This document shows, piece by piece, positions 7,726-17,017 of a stretch of 64,000 bases of DNA. Positions within the stretch are counted from its first letter, which is position 1, and every line of letters begins with the position of its first letter. The translations under genes were made by a program, and so were the position numbers. The notes below the pieces were generated by a model, which had not been told where the DNA came from, did no database searches, and was given only the letters and a program-made list of their open reading frames with translations. The stretch is from Cellvibrionaceae bacterium (GTDB taxonomy: Bacteria; Pseudomonadota; Gammaproteobacteria; Pseudomonadales; Cellvibrionaceae). The stretch covers positions 62,001 through 126,000 of the forward strand of contig JAOXRT010000027.1 in NCBI GenBank assembly GCA_025800365.1. The letters are read 5' to 3'.

Positions 7726-8268
7726 CTAATTCGTTTTTATTTCAACAAACTCTGGCCAAAGTCTTGGGATAACATCACCAGCAGCATCTAAGCCGTAGCA
7801 ACTATCGACCAGAGGTTTAAATATTTGTGGGTTTTCGGTGTAGTCTATCGGGCGATAAACCGCATCTGTAATGGCTTGGTAAGCGACCGTGGCCATAGGG
7901 CCAAGTAGCTCTCTCAAATGAGTGCAGCCTTCCGTTGCACCAAGCCGCTGTTTAATCTCACGCTGCCAACCTGGGCCTATTACCACGCCTAATAAACGTT
8001 GATAGTTCGGTAAAATGTCAGGGCAACGTAGATAAGGGGTATCACTCATCGTGGCTTCCACTTCTTGAATAGTCATATCCAAATCTAAAGCGATCCGAAA
8101 ACACATATCGTGAAGATAATCGTCACTTGTGATCAACTCTCGATCTGGAGTGCCCAAACTAAAGTGCTTCTTATCGGTTAAATGTGCCTCGATATCCCAC
8201 AAACCATCTTCGCGCTCATAGGCTTGCACCTGGATATTGCGAGTATGTGATAGTTTTCTTTTACTCAT
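7726..8268 (-). CDS. DUF2889 domain-containing protein
   Basis: A 180-residue protein beginning MSKRKLSHTRNIQVQAYEREDGLWDIE, the DUF2889 opening, with further conserved stretches HDMCFRIALDLDMTIQEVEATM and LRELLGPMATVAYQAI. The domain has no established function. I know it mainly from catabolic gene clusters for hydrophobic compounds, and here it again lies inside an acyl-CoA operon, between an acyl-CoA dehydrogenase (25 bp upstream) and a SnoaL-like protein (15 bp downstream). No signal peptide or membrane helix. Confidence 0.8.
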   Translation of the reverse strand: MSKRKLSHTRNIQVQAYEREDGLWDIEAHLTDKKHFSLGTPDRELITSDDYLHDMCFRIALDLDMTIQEVEATMSDTPYLRCPDILPNYQRLLGVVIGPGWQREIKQRLGATEGCTHLRELLGPMATVAYQAITDAVYRPIDYTENPQIFKPLVDSCYGLDAAGDVIPRLWPEFVEIKTN

Positions 8269-8293
8269 ACAATCAACCTAGCCAGCAAGAAAC

Positions 8294-10075
8294 CTAGAAT
8301 GGCTCTTTTAACCAATAGTCAGCAATGGAATCATTACCCGCACTAATAGCCGCCGCCAGCGCTTGGGTGCGCGGCAAAATACGTGCAATATAGAAATTTA
8401 ACAAAGCTTGCCTTTGCTCAAGAAACTCAGAACTGTAATCACTGCCCTGATAGGCATTGGCTTTATTTGCAGCACGCAATAGATAATACGCCGCCACAAT
8501 GTAACCACAGAACATCAGATAATCGCTGGCAGCCGCATTAACCTCCGCAGGGTTTTCTGCAAATTTCGCCAAGCAGCTCGCATTCAGGTTTTGCCAGTCA
8601 GCCACAACATCCGACAAAGCATCGGCGCACTGATTAAGATCGGGCGAATCACTGGCTTTAGCTTCTTCGCAAGCTGCACTGACTTGAGCAATAAAGGCAT
8701 TTAGCTGTCGCTGGTCATCGGCAATAATTTTACGACTAATAAGGTCGATACCTTGGATTGCCGTAGTGCCTTCATATATCGCCGTGATACGTACATCACG
8801 ATATAACTGCTCCATCCCGTATTCAGAAATAAAGCCATGGCCACCTAAAATCTGCACACCATGACTGGTGGCTTCCATAGCAGCTTCAGTAATAAAGCCC
8901 TTAGCAATTGGCGTTAAGAAGGCCAGCACTGCCTGAGCCTCAGCTGCCACTTCGCCGCCATCGTGCAGACGATCAACCTTTTCTGCTAGCTCATAGGACA
9001 TCATTCGTGAAGCTTCGGAGAAGGCCTGCTGAGTAAGCAGTAAGCGACGTATTTCTGGGTGAGCAATAATTGGATCTGCCGCTTTATCTGCAGCAAAGCG
9101 AGGACTCGCCTTCATTTGTAAACGCTCTTTAGCGTAAGCTAAGGCATTTTGAAATGACTTCTCTATTTGCCCCTGGGCCTGCAAGCAAACATCGACACGT
9201 GATTCATTGATAAAGGTAAACATATTAGCTAAACCACGATTGGGCTCACCAATTAAAAAGCCTTTTGCACCATCAAAGTTGATAACACAGGTCGCGTTAC
9301 CGTGAATCCCCATCTTGTGTTCGATAGAACCGCAGGCCACAGTGTTACGCTGATTAAACTCACCTTGCCCATTGGGTAGAAACTTGGGCACTAGAAACAA
9401 AGAAATTCCCCGCACGCCTTCAGGTGCACCTTCAATACGGGCCAGAGTGATGTGTACCACATTGTCGACCATATCGTGCTCACCCGAAGAAATGAAAATT
9501 TTGCTACCACTAATCACGTAGCTGCCATCTTCATTGGGCGTTGCTTTGGTTTTTAACAAACCTAAATCAGAGCCACAATGCGCTTCGGTTAAACACATAG
9601 TCCCCTGTGATTGCCCGCTCACTAGGCCAGGTAAATAATCGGCCTTTTGTTCCTCAGTACCGTGGGTTTTTAAGGTAGTAACCGCACCCCAAGTAATGGT
9701 TGGGTACAGTGTCCAAGCCAAGTTTGCGCTCACCAGCATCTCATAAATTGAAAACTGTAAGCTCATCGGTAAGCCTTGGCCACCCAGCTCTTCCGGTTGA
9801 GCAAGGGCGGGCCAGCCATTTTCCACAAATTGCTGGTAGGCCGCTTTAAAACCTGTGGGCGTAGTCACCTCGCCATCTTGCCATTGACAGCCTTCGTCGC
9901 CGCCTTGATTTAAAGGAGCCAACTGCTCCTCGACAAAGCGGCCGGCTTCTGCCCAAATCGCCGATACAAAATCCATATCCAAATCGGGATTATTTTTTGT
10001 ATAGGCCGCGGGGACCTCTATTACTTGCTCGAAAGCAAAACGAATGCTCTCGTAGGGAACGTGATACTGGGTCAC
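8294..10075 (-). CDS. Acyl-CoA dehydrogenase, long form
   Basis: A 593-residue FAD flavoprotein that makes trans-2-enoyl-CoA from acyl-CoA. The N-terminal helical domain is followed by CLTEAHCGSDLG (FAD/substrate loop) and by the C-terminal helical domain with AIYEGTTAIQ, where Glu435 is the expected catalytic base. About 150 extra residues follow, as in the ~600-residue DmdC/AidB-side subfamily. The start is a GTG at 10075 with a GAGAG-type ribosome site. It sits in the beta-oxidation operon, 58 bp after the thiolase gene. Chain-length or ring specificity cannot be read from sequence. Confidence 0.9.
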   Translation of the reverse strand: MTQYHVPYESIRFAFEQVIEVPAAYTKNNPDLDMDFVSAIWAEAGRFVEEQLAPLNQGGDEGCQWQDGEVTTPTGFKAAYQQFVENGWPALAQPEELGGQGLPMSLQFSIYEMLVSANLAWTLYPTITWGAVTTLKTHGTEEQKADYLPGLVSGQSQGTMCLTEAHCGSDLGLLKTKATPNEDGSYVISGSKIFISSGEHDMVDNVVHITLARIEGAPEGVRGISLFLVPKFLPNGQGEFNQRNTVACGSIEHKMGIHGNATCVINFDGAKGFLIGEPNRGLANMFTFINESRVDVCLQAQGQIEKSFQNALAYAKERLQMKASPRFAADKAADPIIAHPEIRRLLLTQQAFSEASRMMSYELAEKVDRLHDGGEVAAEAQAVLAFLTPIAKGFITEAAMEATSHGVQILGGHGFISEYGMEQLYRDVRITAIYEGTTAIQGIDLISRKIIADDQRQLNAFIAQVSAACEEAKASDSPDLNQCADALSDVVADWQNLNASCLAKFAENPAEVNAAASDYLMFCGYIVAAYYLLRAANKANAYQGSDYSSEFLEQRQALLNFYIARILPRTQALAAAISAGNDSIADYWLKEPF

Positions 10076-10133
10076 AATACTTTCTCTCGAATTAATACGG
10101 TGTTAAATAAGCTAGCAGATATTTCTTGCTGCC

Positions 10134-11324
10134 TTACAGAACCTCAAACAAACCTGCAGCACCCATACCGCCGCCCACACACATAGTGACGACAACATAA
10201 CGCGCACCACGGCGCTTACCTTCGATTAGGGCATGCCCCACTAAGCGAGTGCCTGTCATGCCATAAGGGTGACCAATCGAAATACCACCGCCATTTACAT
10301 TCAGCTTATCCATTGGAATACCTAGCTTTTCAGCGCTGTAGATCACTTGGCAAGCAAAAGCTTCGTTTAATTCCCAAAGGCCAATATCATCAACAGTTAA
10401 GCCATGAGCTTTGAGCAACTTTGGTACAGCATAGATAGGACCAATACCCATTTCCTCGGGCTCTAGTCCCGCTACCATCATGCCTTTATAGGCACCTAGC
10501 GGCTGTAAGTTTTCACGCGTGGCCAATTCATCAGAAACCAAGACACAAGCCGCCGAGCCATCTGAAAGTTGAGAAGCATTACCCGCGGTAATATAGCCAC
10601 CTTCGATTACTGGGTTGAGCGACTGTAAACTTTCTAAAGTGGTTTGCGGGCGATTACCTTCATCTTTCGCAAGGGTTACCTCTTCAAAAGTAGTTTCTTT
10701 GGTTTCTTTATTGAAAACCGCTTTGGTGGTAGTTACTGAGATAATTTCATCATCAAAGGCACCCGACTCTTGTGCAGCCGCTGTACGCTGCTGGGATAAC
10801 AAAGCGTATTCATCTTGCGACTCGCGAGAGATATCGTACTTCTTACAAATATTCTCAGCGGTCTGCAGCATTGGCATATAGGCTGTATCGGAATTGGCCA
10901 AAACCGTTTCGTCTTTTTCCTTCATAATCCAATCGAAGGCCGGCGTTTGCACCATGGAGATATGCTCATGCCCTGCTGCCACGACGGCATCCATACGATC
11001 AACCATAATTTGCTTTGCCGCTGTTGCCACCGACATTAGGCCAGAAGAACATTGACGATCGATCGACTGACCGGAAACCGTCAAAGGCAAGCCTGAAGCT
11101 AAAGCCGCCATACGACCTAAGTTCATGCCCGCCGTACCGGCCTGCAATGAAGTCCCCATTACTAAATCATCAAAGTGATCAGTGGCCAAACCGCTACGCT
11201 CTACCGCCGCTTTAATAGAATAAGAAGACAAGGTGGGTGATTTAGTAATATTGAAAGCACCGCGAAAGGCTTTAGCAATTGGCGTACGTGCGGTTGATAC
11301 AATAAGGGCTTGACGTTGACTCAT
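10134..11324 (-). CDS. Acetyl-CoA C-acyltransferase (FadA-like thiolase)
   Basis: A 396-residue thiolase that cleaves 3-ketoacyl-CoA with CoA. All catalytic residues are present: the nucleophile Cys92 in DRQCSSGL, His352 in ISIGHPYG and the acid/base Cys382 in [13 protein letters not shown]. The start is ATG 11324, where GGAG lies 7 nt upstream; a longer frame from 11366 is not supported. It follows the FadB-like gene by 49 bp and precedes the acyl-CoA dehydrogenase. It completes a beta-oxidation set with both neighbours. Confidence 0.92.
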   Translation of the reverse strand: MSQRQALIVSTARTPIAKAFRGAFNITKSPTLSSYSIKAAVERSGLATDHFDDLVMGTSLQAGTAGMNLGRMAALASGLPLTVSGQSIDRQCSSGLMSVATAAKQIMVDRMDAVVAAGHEHISMVQTPAFDWIMKEKDETVLANSDTAYMPMLQTAENICKKYDISRESQDEYALLSQQRTAAAQESGAFDDEIISVTTTKAVFNKETKETTFEEVTLAKDEGNRPQTTLESLQSLNPVIEGGYITAGNASQLSDGSAACVLVSDELATRENLQPLGAYKGMMVAGLEPEEMGIGPIYAVPKLLKAHGLTVDDIGLWELNEAFACQVIYSAEKLGIPMDKLNVNGGGISIGHPYGMTGTRLVGHALIEGKRRGARYVVVTMCVGGGMGAAGLFEVL

Positions 11325-11373
11325 AAGATAACTCCAAAAAATTTGTAATCGCTTTAGGCTAGACACTTAGCCT

Positions 11374-13494
11374 TTATGATTTTCTATAGGCCTTAAGGTT
11401 GCTCTGACTTTCAGTCAGCTCACTCAGCAGAGCAGCTGGTTTAAACCAACGCTCACCATATTCACCTAGGCTCCTTTGCAATTGAGCTAAGCTTTCCTGA
11501 ACATTCTCCAAGCCCAACTCATCGATATATTGCATAGGGCCGCCACGCCAGCGCGGAAAGCCATAGCCATTGAGATAAATCACATCAATGTCGCCGGAGC
11601 GCAAGGCAATGCCTTCTTCAAGAATACGCATACCTTCGTTGGCCATACTGAGGATGCAACGTTGAACAATTTCTTCTTTTGAGATCTCTCGCTGTTTAAT
11701 GCTGAGATTTACAGCAATCTCAGTAGCCAGAGCCAATACTTGTGGATCTTCTTGTTTTTTACCTTCCGGATATTGATAAACCCCGGCACCCGTTTTTTGT
11801 CCTAAGCGGCCTTGCTCACGCAGGGCAAACTGTAAAGCCTGATAACTTTCCTCACCCTGCCACTCATTTTGGTTGGCCAAAGCTGCCATACAGCCGACAT
11901 CAATGCCCGCCATATCAGCCATTTCAATTGGGCCCATTGCCATGCCAAATTCCCGCAATGCAGAATCAACCTCACTTGGCTTCGCACCTTCAAGCACCAT
12001 ACGAAACGCTTCACGCGAATAGGGGGCTACCATGCGATTTCCCACAAAGCCGTAGCACACACCCACGGTCACCGCAGTTTTCTTTATAGTTTTTGCTAAT
12101 CGCAAACAACTTGCCAAAACCGAAGCCGAGGTACGCTCGGTACGCACCACTTCAAGCAGCTTCATAATATTGGCCGGGCTAAAGAAGTGCAGACCGATAA
12201 CGTTCTCTGGGCGAGAGCAAACCTCGGCAATTTCATTCAGATCGAGGGTGGAAGTATTACTGGCGAGAATCGCGCTGGGCTTACAGTGGCGGTCCAGCTC
12301 AGCAAATACCGACTTTTTCACTGACATATCTTCAAATACCGCCTCGATAACCAGATCGGTATTTGCCAATTCTCGATAGTCACTTACTGTGGCAAGAGCC
12401 GCTAAAGATGCTTCGCATTTAGCAGCACTGATGCGACCCTTATCGCGATTTGATTCAATAGTTTTAGTAATGTAAGCGCGGGCTTTCTTTAATGCCTCTG
12501 CATTTACATCTAACAAACGAGTTTTAATGCCAGCCAATAAGAAGTTGATAGCAATGCCACAGCCCATTAAACCGGAACCGACAATGGCTACTTCGTTGAT
12601 TTCCAAAGAAGCATCAGCTGAGCTAATACCAGGTACTTTCAAAGCTTCTTTCTCTGCAAAAAAAGCATGCTGCAAAGCACGAGCCTGGAAGCTATTAGCG
12701 CATTCATCAAAGAGTTTTCGCTCTAAGGCAAGGCCCGCCTGCAAGCTTAGCTTCATACCCTCGCGCACCGCCTCAACAATAGCAGCAGGGGATTTTTGAC
12801 CATACCAGCGGCGAGACTGCTGCTCTTGATAAGCTCGCAAGGCTTGCTCATCATCCTCACTTACCGTGAAGCTCTGCTCAAACATATTGATAGGCTCAAG
12901 GTTTTTGGAGGATTCTGCTAAGGTCAAAACAGCTTCATTAGCTTGCTCTTGGCTTTCAAAAACGGCTTTAATCAAGCCCAATTCTAAAGCCTGCTCCGCA
13001 GAAATCGGCTTACCGTCGCACATCATTTTTGCTGCAGTCGCCATAGGTATTATTCTTGGTAATCTTTGGGTACCACCGGCCCCAGGCAGAATACCTAAAT
13101 TGACTTCCGGCAATCCCAAGCGGCTGCCCGCTTCAGCAATACGCTGATCCGCTGCAAGAGCCAGCTCCAAGCCACCACCTAAGGCATAAGCTGAAACCTG
13201 CGCAATCACCCACTTCGGAAAACTGTCTATACGATTACATAAAGACGGCAGACTTGGTTCAGCAAAAGATTTTTCGCTGCCAAACTCAGTAATATCTGCA
13301 CCTGCCGAAAATGCTTTAAGACTTGAACAAATTAGTACAGCCTTAACCTGCTCATCCCGTTCAGCCGCATCCAGGTAATGATCGATCGCGCAACGAAGCT
13401 CATAGCTCAAGGTATTCACTGGCGCATGGCACATGCTCAGTGTCGCCAAATCACCCTGAACAGAATAATTCACATATTGATTAAATTCAGACAT
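11374..13494 (-). CDS. FadB/FadJ-like bifunctional enoyl-CoA hydratase / 3-hydroxyacyl-CoA dehydrogenase
   Basis: A 706-residue multifunctional enzyme. The N-terminal crotonase part (~1-190) has FSAGADITEF and LPEVNLGILPGAGGTQRLPR with the hydratase glutamates. The middle part (~290-480) is an NAD-binding Rossmann domain with VAIVGSGLMGCGIA and the dehydrogenase histidine in IGLHFFSPA. The C-terminal dehydrogenase domains are duplicated. It hydrates enoyl-CoA and oxidises the alcohol. The true start is ATG 13494 (GAGGGA 9 nt upstream); the codon before it is TTG. It is shorter at the N-terminus than classical FadB and lies 6 bp after the acyl-CoA ligase gene. Confidence 0.92.
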   Translation of the reverse strand: MSEFNQYVNYSVQGDLATLSMCHAPVNTLSYELRCAIDHYLDAAERDEQVKAVLICSSLKAFSAGADITEFGSEKSFAEPSLPSLCNRIDSFPKWVIAQVSAYALGGGLELALAADQRIAEAGSRLGLPEVNLGILPGAGGTQRLPRIIPMATAAKMMCDGKPISAEQALELGLIKAVFESQEQANEAVLTLAESSKNLEPINMFEQSFTVSEDDEQALRAYQEQQSRRWYGQKSPAAIVEAVREGMKLSLQAGLALERKLFDECANSFQARALQHAFFAEKEALKVPGISSADASLEINEVAIVGSGLMGCGIAINFLLAGIKTRLLDVNAEALKKARAYITKTIESNRDKGRISAAKCEASLAALATVSDYRELANTDLVIEAVFEDMSVKKSVFAELDRHCKPSAILASNTSTLDLNEIAEVCSRPENVIGLHFFSPANIMKLLEVVRTERTSASVLASCLRLAKTIKKTAVTVGVCYGFVGNRMVAPYSREAFRMVLEGAKPSEVDSALREFGMAMGPIEMADMAGIDVGCMAALANQNEWQGEESYQALQFALREQGRLGQKTGAGVYQYPEGKKQEDPQVLALATEIAVNLSIKQREISKEEIVQRCILSMANEGMRILEEGIALRSGDIDVIYLNGYGFPRWRGGPMQYIDELGLENVQESLAQLQRSLGEYGERWFKPAALLSELTESQSNLKAYRKS

Positions 13495-13500
13495 CAAACT

Positions 13501-15129
13501 TTATCCCTCGTAGGAAAAATCACGGTATTGCTCACGCAAGTCTTTTTTGCTGACTTTCCCCGTTGCGGTGTGCGGTAGCTCAGTCGTAAACAAAATGGAT
13601 TCCGGTATCCACCAGCGCGTTACCTGAGTTTCCAGGAAGTCTTTTAATTCCTGCTCACTCACTTCTTCACCGGGTTTGCTAACAACAATTAAGAGGGGGC
13701 GTTCAGACCATTTGGGATGGTAAACACCAATTGCGGCGGCCTCCAAAACTTTGTCATGAGCCATCACAGCGTTTTCGAGATCAGCAGAACTGATCCACTC
13801 GCCACCGGACTTGATAACGTCTTTGCTGCGATCGGTGATGGAGACATAGCCCTTAGAATCGATTACGGCAATATCGCCAGTATCAAACCACCCATCTTCA
13901 GTATGGGCATCGGCCTTCTCTATACCTAGATATTGCGAGCACACCCAGGGGCCACGCACTTGGAAAGAGCCAGGGCTTTTACCATCCCAAGGCATTTCAT
14001 TTAGAGCATCATCAACAATGCGCACCTCAATACCAAAAGTTGGGCGACCTACAGTTTTGCGCAGTGCAAATTGCTCGTCTTTTTCCATTGCCATCATGCT
14101 TGGCGTTGGCATATTCATCGTGCCTAAAGGGCTAGTTTCCGTCATCCCCCAACCCTGCTGCATAAAAATGCCCTGCTCTTCTTCGAAGGCCTGCATCAAT
14201 GCAAGAGGCGTTGCAGCGCCACCTACCATCAAACGCTCAACAGTTTCCAACTTGGTATTGCTTTCGCGCAAATACTGCAACAAGGCCAGCCAAACCGTGG
14301 GCACACCCGAAGCAAAGCGAACGCGCTCAGCGTTCATTAACTCGGCTAGTGCTTGGCCGTCACCCATAAAGCGTCCAGGAAAAACCATTTTGGCACCCGC
14401 CATTGCACCAGCGTATGGAATATTCCAAGCGTTTACGTGAAACATAGGCACAACCGCCAACAAGGAATCTTCTGGCAGCATGCCAACGGAAGAACTAGTA
14501 TTTGCAGTCAAACTGATCAAAACAGTTGAACGATGACTGTAAACAACACCCTTTGGATTACCGGTAGTACCCGAGGTATAGCAAATACCACAGGCCTGAT
14601 TTTCTTCGAGCTCTGGCCAATCAAATTCACCACTTTGCTCGGCTAAAAGTGTCTCATAGCAGTAAACATTAGGTAGTTCGTGAGCCGGCATTGCCTCCTC
14701 ATCACAAAGAACCACATAGCCTTTAACCGTTTTAAATTTGTCGGCCAGACGAGTCATCAAAGGTAAAAAGTCTGGATCCACAAATACCCACTGGTCTGCA
14801 GCATCGTTTAATACAAAATCAAACTGTTCATCGGATAGACGCGGGTTGATGGTATGGCATAGCGCTCCTACTCCTGGGATCCCATAATACAATTCAAAGT
14901 GACGATAACTATTCCACGCCAGGGTTCCGATCACATCACCTTGTTTAACACCAAGTTTTTCTAAAGCGCCCGCCAACTTTGCAGCGCGTTTAAATGCATC
15001 CGCATAGCGGTAGCGATGCAAACTGCCATCCGCCAATTTAGAAACAATTTCGGTATCACCATGGATTCTTGCGGCATGACGCATAACCGCAGGAATGGTG
15101 AGCTGAAAATCCATCATTTTTCCGAGCAT
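13501..15129 (-). CDS. Acyl-CoA synthetase (AMP-forming fatty-acid-CoA ligase)
   Basis: A 542-residue ANL-superfamily ligase that activates a carboxylic acid through an acyl-AMP. The P-loop CYTSGTTGNPKGVVYSH (~183), the A5 motif GWGMTETSPLG, the DGWFDTGDIA motif and the C-terminal hinge DRSKDVIKSGGEWIS are all intact; the extreme C-terminus holds TATGKVSKKDLR with the catalytic lysine. It resembles medium/long-chain and methylmercaptopropionate-type ligases (AlkK/DmdB side). AGGAG precedes ATG 15129. It is the pathway entry step of the operon, 9 bp after the SCP2-type thiolase. Confidence 0.92.
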   Translation of the reverse strand: MLGKMMDFQLTIPAVMRHAARIHGDTEIVSKLADGSLHRYRYADAFKRAAKLAGALEKLGVKQGDVIGTLAWNSYRHFELYYGIPGVGALCHTINPRLSDEQFDFVLNDAADQWVFVDPDFLPLMTRLADKFKTVKGYVVLCDEEAMPAHELPNVYCYETLLAEQSGEFDWPELEENQACGICYTSGTTGNPKGVVYSHRSTVLISLTANTSSSVGMLPEDSLLAVVPMFHVNAWNIPYAGAMAGAKMVFPGRFMGDGQALAELMNAERVRFASGVPTVWLALLQYLRESNTKLETVERLMVGGAATPLALMQAFEEEQGIFMQQGWGMTETSPLGTMNMPTPSMMAMEKDEQFALRKTVGRPTFGIEVRIVDDALNEMPWDGKSPGSFQVRGPWVCSQYLGIEKADAHTEDGWFDTGDIAVIDSKGYVSITDRSKDVIKSGGEWISSADLENAVMAHDKVLEAAAIGVYHPKWSERPLLIVVSKPGEEVSEQELKDFLETQVTRWWIPESILFTTELPHTATGKVSKKDLREQYRDFSYEG

Positions 15130-15138
15130 TTTTAACTC

Positions 15139-16293
15139 CTATAAACAAGCTTCTGTGCCAAAGATCGTCGTTGCCTGACTAGACAGCGTGCCGCCGTTAC
15201 CATGTGCCAAAGCAAGCTCGGCCGATGGTATTTGTCGATCGCCACATTCACCGCGTAACTGACGGACAGCTTCGATCATGCAAAACAAACCGTACATGCC
15301 GGGATGCACACAGGAGATACCACCCCCATTGGTATTGACTGGACGCTCACCACCAGGCGCAATTCGCCCAGCAGAAACGAAAGCACCGCCTTCACCTTTA
15401 GCGCAAAAACCAAGATCTTCTAAGAATAAAATGACGTTAATGGAAAATGCGTCATACAGCTGGATAACATCGATATCACTGGCTTGGACGCCAGCCATTT
15501 GATAGGCACGACTGCCGCTTTGTACTGCGGCCGTTGTTGTCAAATCAGGCATCTGATCTATTTGTCGATGAGTTGTTGCCGAAGATGCCCCTAGGACATA
15601 AGCGGCTTGCTTGCCATATTCTTTGGCGCGATCTTTAGCAACTAAAACCATCGCTGCGGCGCCATCCGTTACCAAACAACAATCCATTACCGATAGCGGA
15701 TCAGAAACCATCTTCGCGGCAAGTACCGTTTCTAAATCAACTTTTTCTTGAACAAAAGCTTCTGGGTTCATCGCGCCCCAAGCACGAGCCGCCACCACCA
15801 CCTCAGCCAACTGCTCTCTAGTTGTTCCGTATTCATGCATATGTCTTGCTGCAGCCAGTGCGTAACCGGTGACGGGAATGCGTGGGCGATAGAGCTGCTC
15901 CCATTCAGGGGTTTCAATTAACCCCGCATGATTACCGCCATTGCTGCGCGCATTACTGCCGTAGGCAATGAGCACGGTTTTGCACAAGCCAGACTCAATC
16001 GCCATTACGCCCTGCAAAAGCTGAGACATAAACGATGAGCCGCCATTCATATCGCAACTAGTAAAACTTGGCTGAATACCTAGATATTCAGCAGCACTAA
16101 GGTTGGCAAAATAATGGGAGCCTGTAGTCGCACAAAGCCCATCAATTTCGTGCAGCCCTATGCCCGCATCTTCCAGGGCACGCTGCACGGCGACTCCCAT
16201 TAACTCTAATGGTTGCCAGCCTTCGTAATTTCCAATACCTGCTTGCGCTACGCCAACAACCGCAGCCTTTCCACGTAAACTTTCAGCTGACAT
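15139..16293 (-). CDS. SCP2/lipid-transfer-type thiolase-like protein
   Basis: A 384-residue thiolase-fold protein of the SCP2/Ltp group. The usual nucleophile segment (..CSSGL..) is replaced by MNGGSSFMSQLLQG, so the thiolase cysteine is absent, while the C-terminal TNGGGISCVHPG retains a His-containing loop and HGNGGTLS closes the fold. Such proteins often pair with DUF35 OB-fold partners; in bacterial steroid degradation (Ltp2-DUF35) the pair is a retro-aldolase. Here the DUF35 gene directly precedes it with a TAATG overlap. An aldolase or acyl-transfer role is inferred; the substrate is unknown. Confidence 0.85.
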   Translation of the reverse strand: MSAESLRGKAAVVGVAQAGIGNYEGWQPLELMGVAVQRALEDAGIGLHEIDGLCATTGSHYFANLSAAEYLGIQPSFTSCDMNGGSSFMSQLLQGVMAIESGLCKTVLIAYGSNARSNGGNHAGLIETPEWEQLYRPRIPVTGYALAAARHMHEYGTTREQLAEVVVAARAWGAMNPEAFVQEKVDLETVLAAKMVSDPLSVMDCCLVTDGAAAMVLVAKDRAKEYGKQAAYVLGASSATTHRQIDQMPDLTTTAAVQSGSRAYQMAGVQASDIDVIQLYDAFSINVILFLEDLGFCAKGEGGAFVSAGRIAPGGERPVNTNGGGISCVHPGMYGLFCMIEAVRQLRGECGDRQIPSAELALAHGNGGTLSSQATTIFGTEACL

Positions 16294-16694
16294 TAGCGCG
16301 CCCCTTCCTGCAAACCGTGCTTAAAAAGCAATAGCGCATCAGCGCCTTCTTGCAGCTCGATAAAAGCCTCAACTGCATCGCCGATTTTTGGCAACTCATC
16401 CGATTGCAGGCGCAATTGAGTCATCATTCTCGGCCCCTCTTTAAGCTCTACAATCGCTACGTAATAGTCACCGCCGCGCTCTGGCCGCTGCGGAATTCGA
16501 CTCAGCGAATAAATACTGGCTGCACCACTGGCAGCCACCCACTGCCAATCATTGATGCCACTGCCGGGCGCAATAACGCGGGGATAAAAGAAAAACTGAC
16601 CATCGCCCCCTTGCTGAATGCAAAACTGCCCCGCATTCAAGCGCGCTTGATACTCGGCCCAAGGGCCATGACCACTCAGTGATTGCTCCACCAT
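16293..16694 (-). CDS. DUF35-type OB-fold protein, zinc ribbon degenerate
   Basis: A 133-residue protein with the DUF35 layout: a short N-terminal helix region (~10-25), a rubredoxin-like region and an OB-fold (VAASGAASIYSLSRI, YYVAIVELKEGPRMMTQL). Normally four cysteines (CxxC...CxxC) make a zinc ribbon. Here the equivalent stretch, FCIQQGGDGQFFFYPRVIAPGSG, keeps the YPR motif but only one cysteine. It is probably the obligate partner of the SCP2-type thiolase, whose ATG overlaps its stop. It is the first gene of the minus-strand operon and lies behind a predicted TetR operator. Confidence 0.8.
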   Translation of the reverse strand: MVEQSLSGHGPWAEYQARLNAGQFCIQQGGDGQFFFYPRVIAPGSGINDWQWVAASGAASIYSLSRIPQRPERGGDYYVAIVELKEGPRMMTQLRLQSDELPKIGDAVEAFIELQEGADALLLFKHGLQEGAR

Positions 16695-16850
16695 CGGCTT
16701 TTAATTACCTCATCGTTTTTGTATCTGCGACAGACTGGCGAGCCTTACGAGACGCCAGGAACACAATTGGCACTTTTGGCCAAACTGCGCTGAAAATGCC
16801 AATCAAATAGTATTTTCTAAGTCTAATAATTACTTAATATACTTTTAACC

Positions 16851-16862
16851 GAACGAACGATC
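16851..16862. promoter_or_regulatory. TetR-type operator, site A
   Basis: GAACG-AA-CGATC, one of four matching imperfect palindromes in the window. It lies 157 bp upstream of the DUF35 gene on the minus strand. A minus-strand TTGACA (16869-16864) lies directly beside it, so it probably controls the beta-oxidation operon. Confidence 0.6.
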
Positions 16863-16901
16863 ATGTCAAGATCAAATTAAACCCATTTGATCGACTAAAA
16901 T

Positions 16902-16930
16902 TTGACTTAAATAGCTCTCGAACATAATAT
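16902..16930 (+). promoter_or_regulatory. Sigma-70-like promoter of the flavin reductase operon
   Basis: TTGACT (16902-16907), a 17-nt spacer and TAATAT (16925-16930) fit a sigma-70 promoter. Operator site B begins five bases later, the usual place for repression by blocking the start site. The leader to the GTG start at 17018 is about 80 nt. Confidence 0.5.
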
Positions 16931-16934
16931 TATC

Positions 16935-16946
16935 GAACGTTCGTTC
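16935..16946. promoter_or_regulatory. TetR-type operator, site B
   Basis: GAACG-TT-CGTTC, a perfect 5-bp inverted repeat directly after the -10 of the flavin reductase promoter. The same context (TATWATC then GAACG) occurs at site D before the luciferase-like gene. Confidence 0.65.
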
Positions 16947-17017
16947 GCTGTCCATTGAGCAGATTTGAAGACGATGGGCACATATCAGACAGAAATTGAA
17001 TTTGTGAGAGTGGTACC

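Noticed and set aside
11742-12089. Plus-strand frames inside the FadB-like gene
   Set aside because: Antisense to a complete, motif-bearing enzyme.
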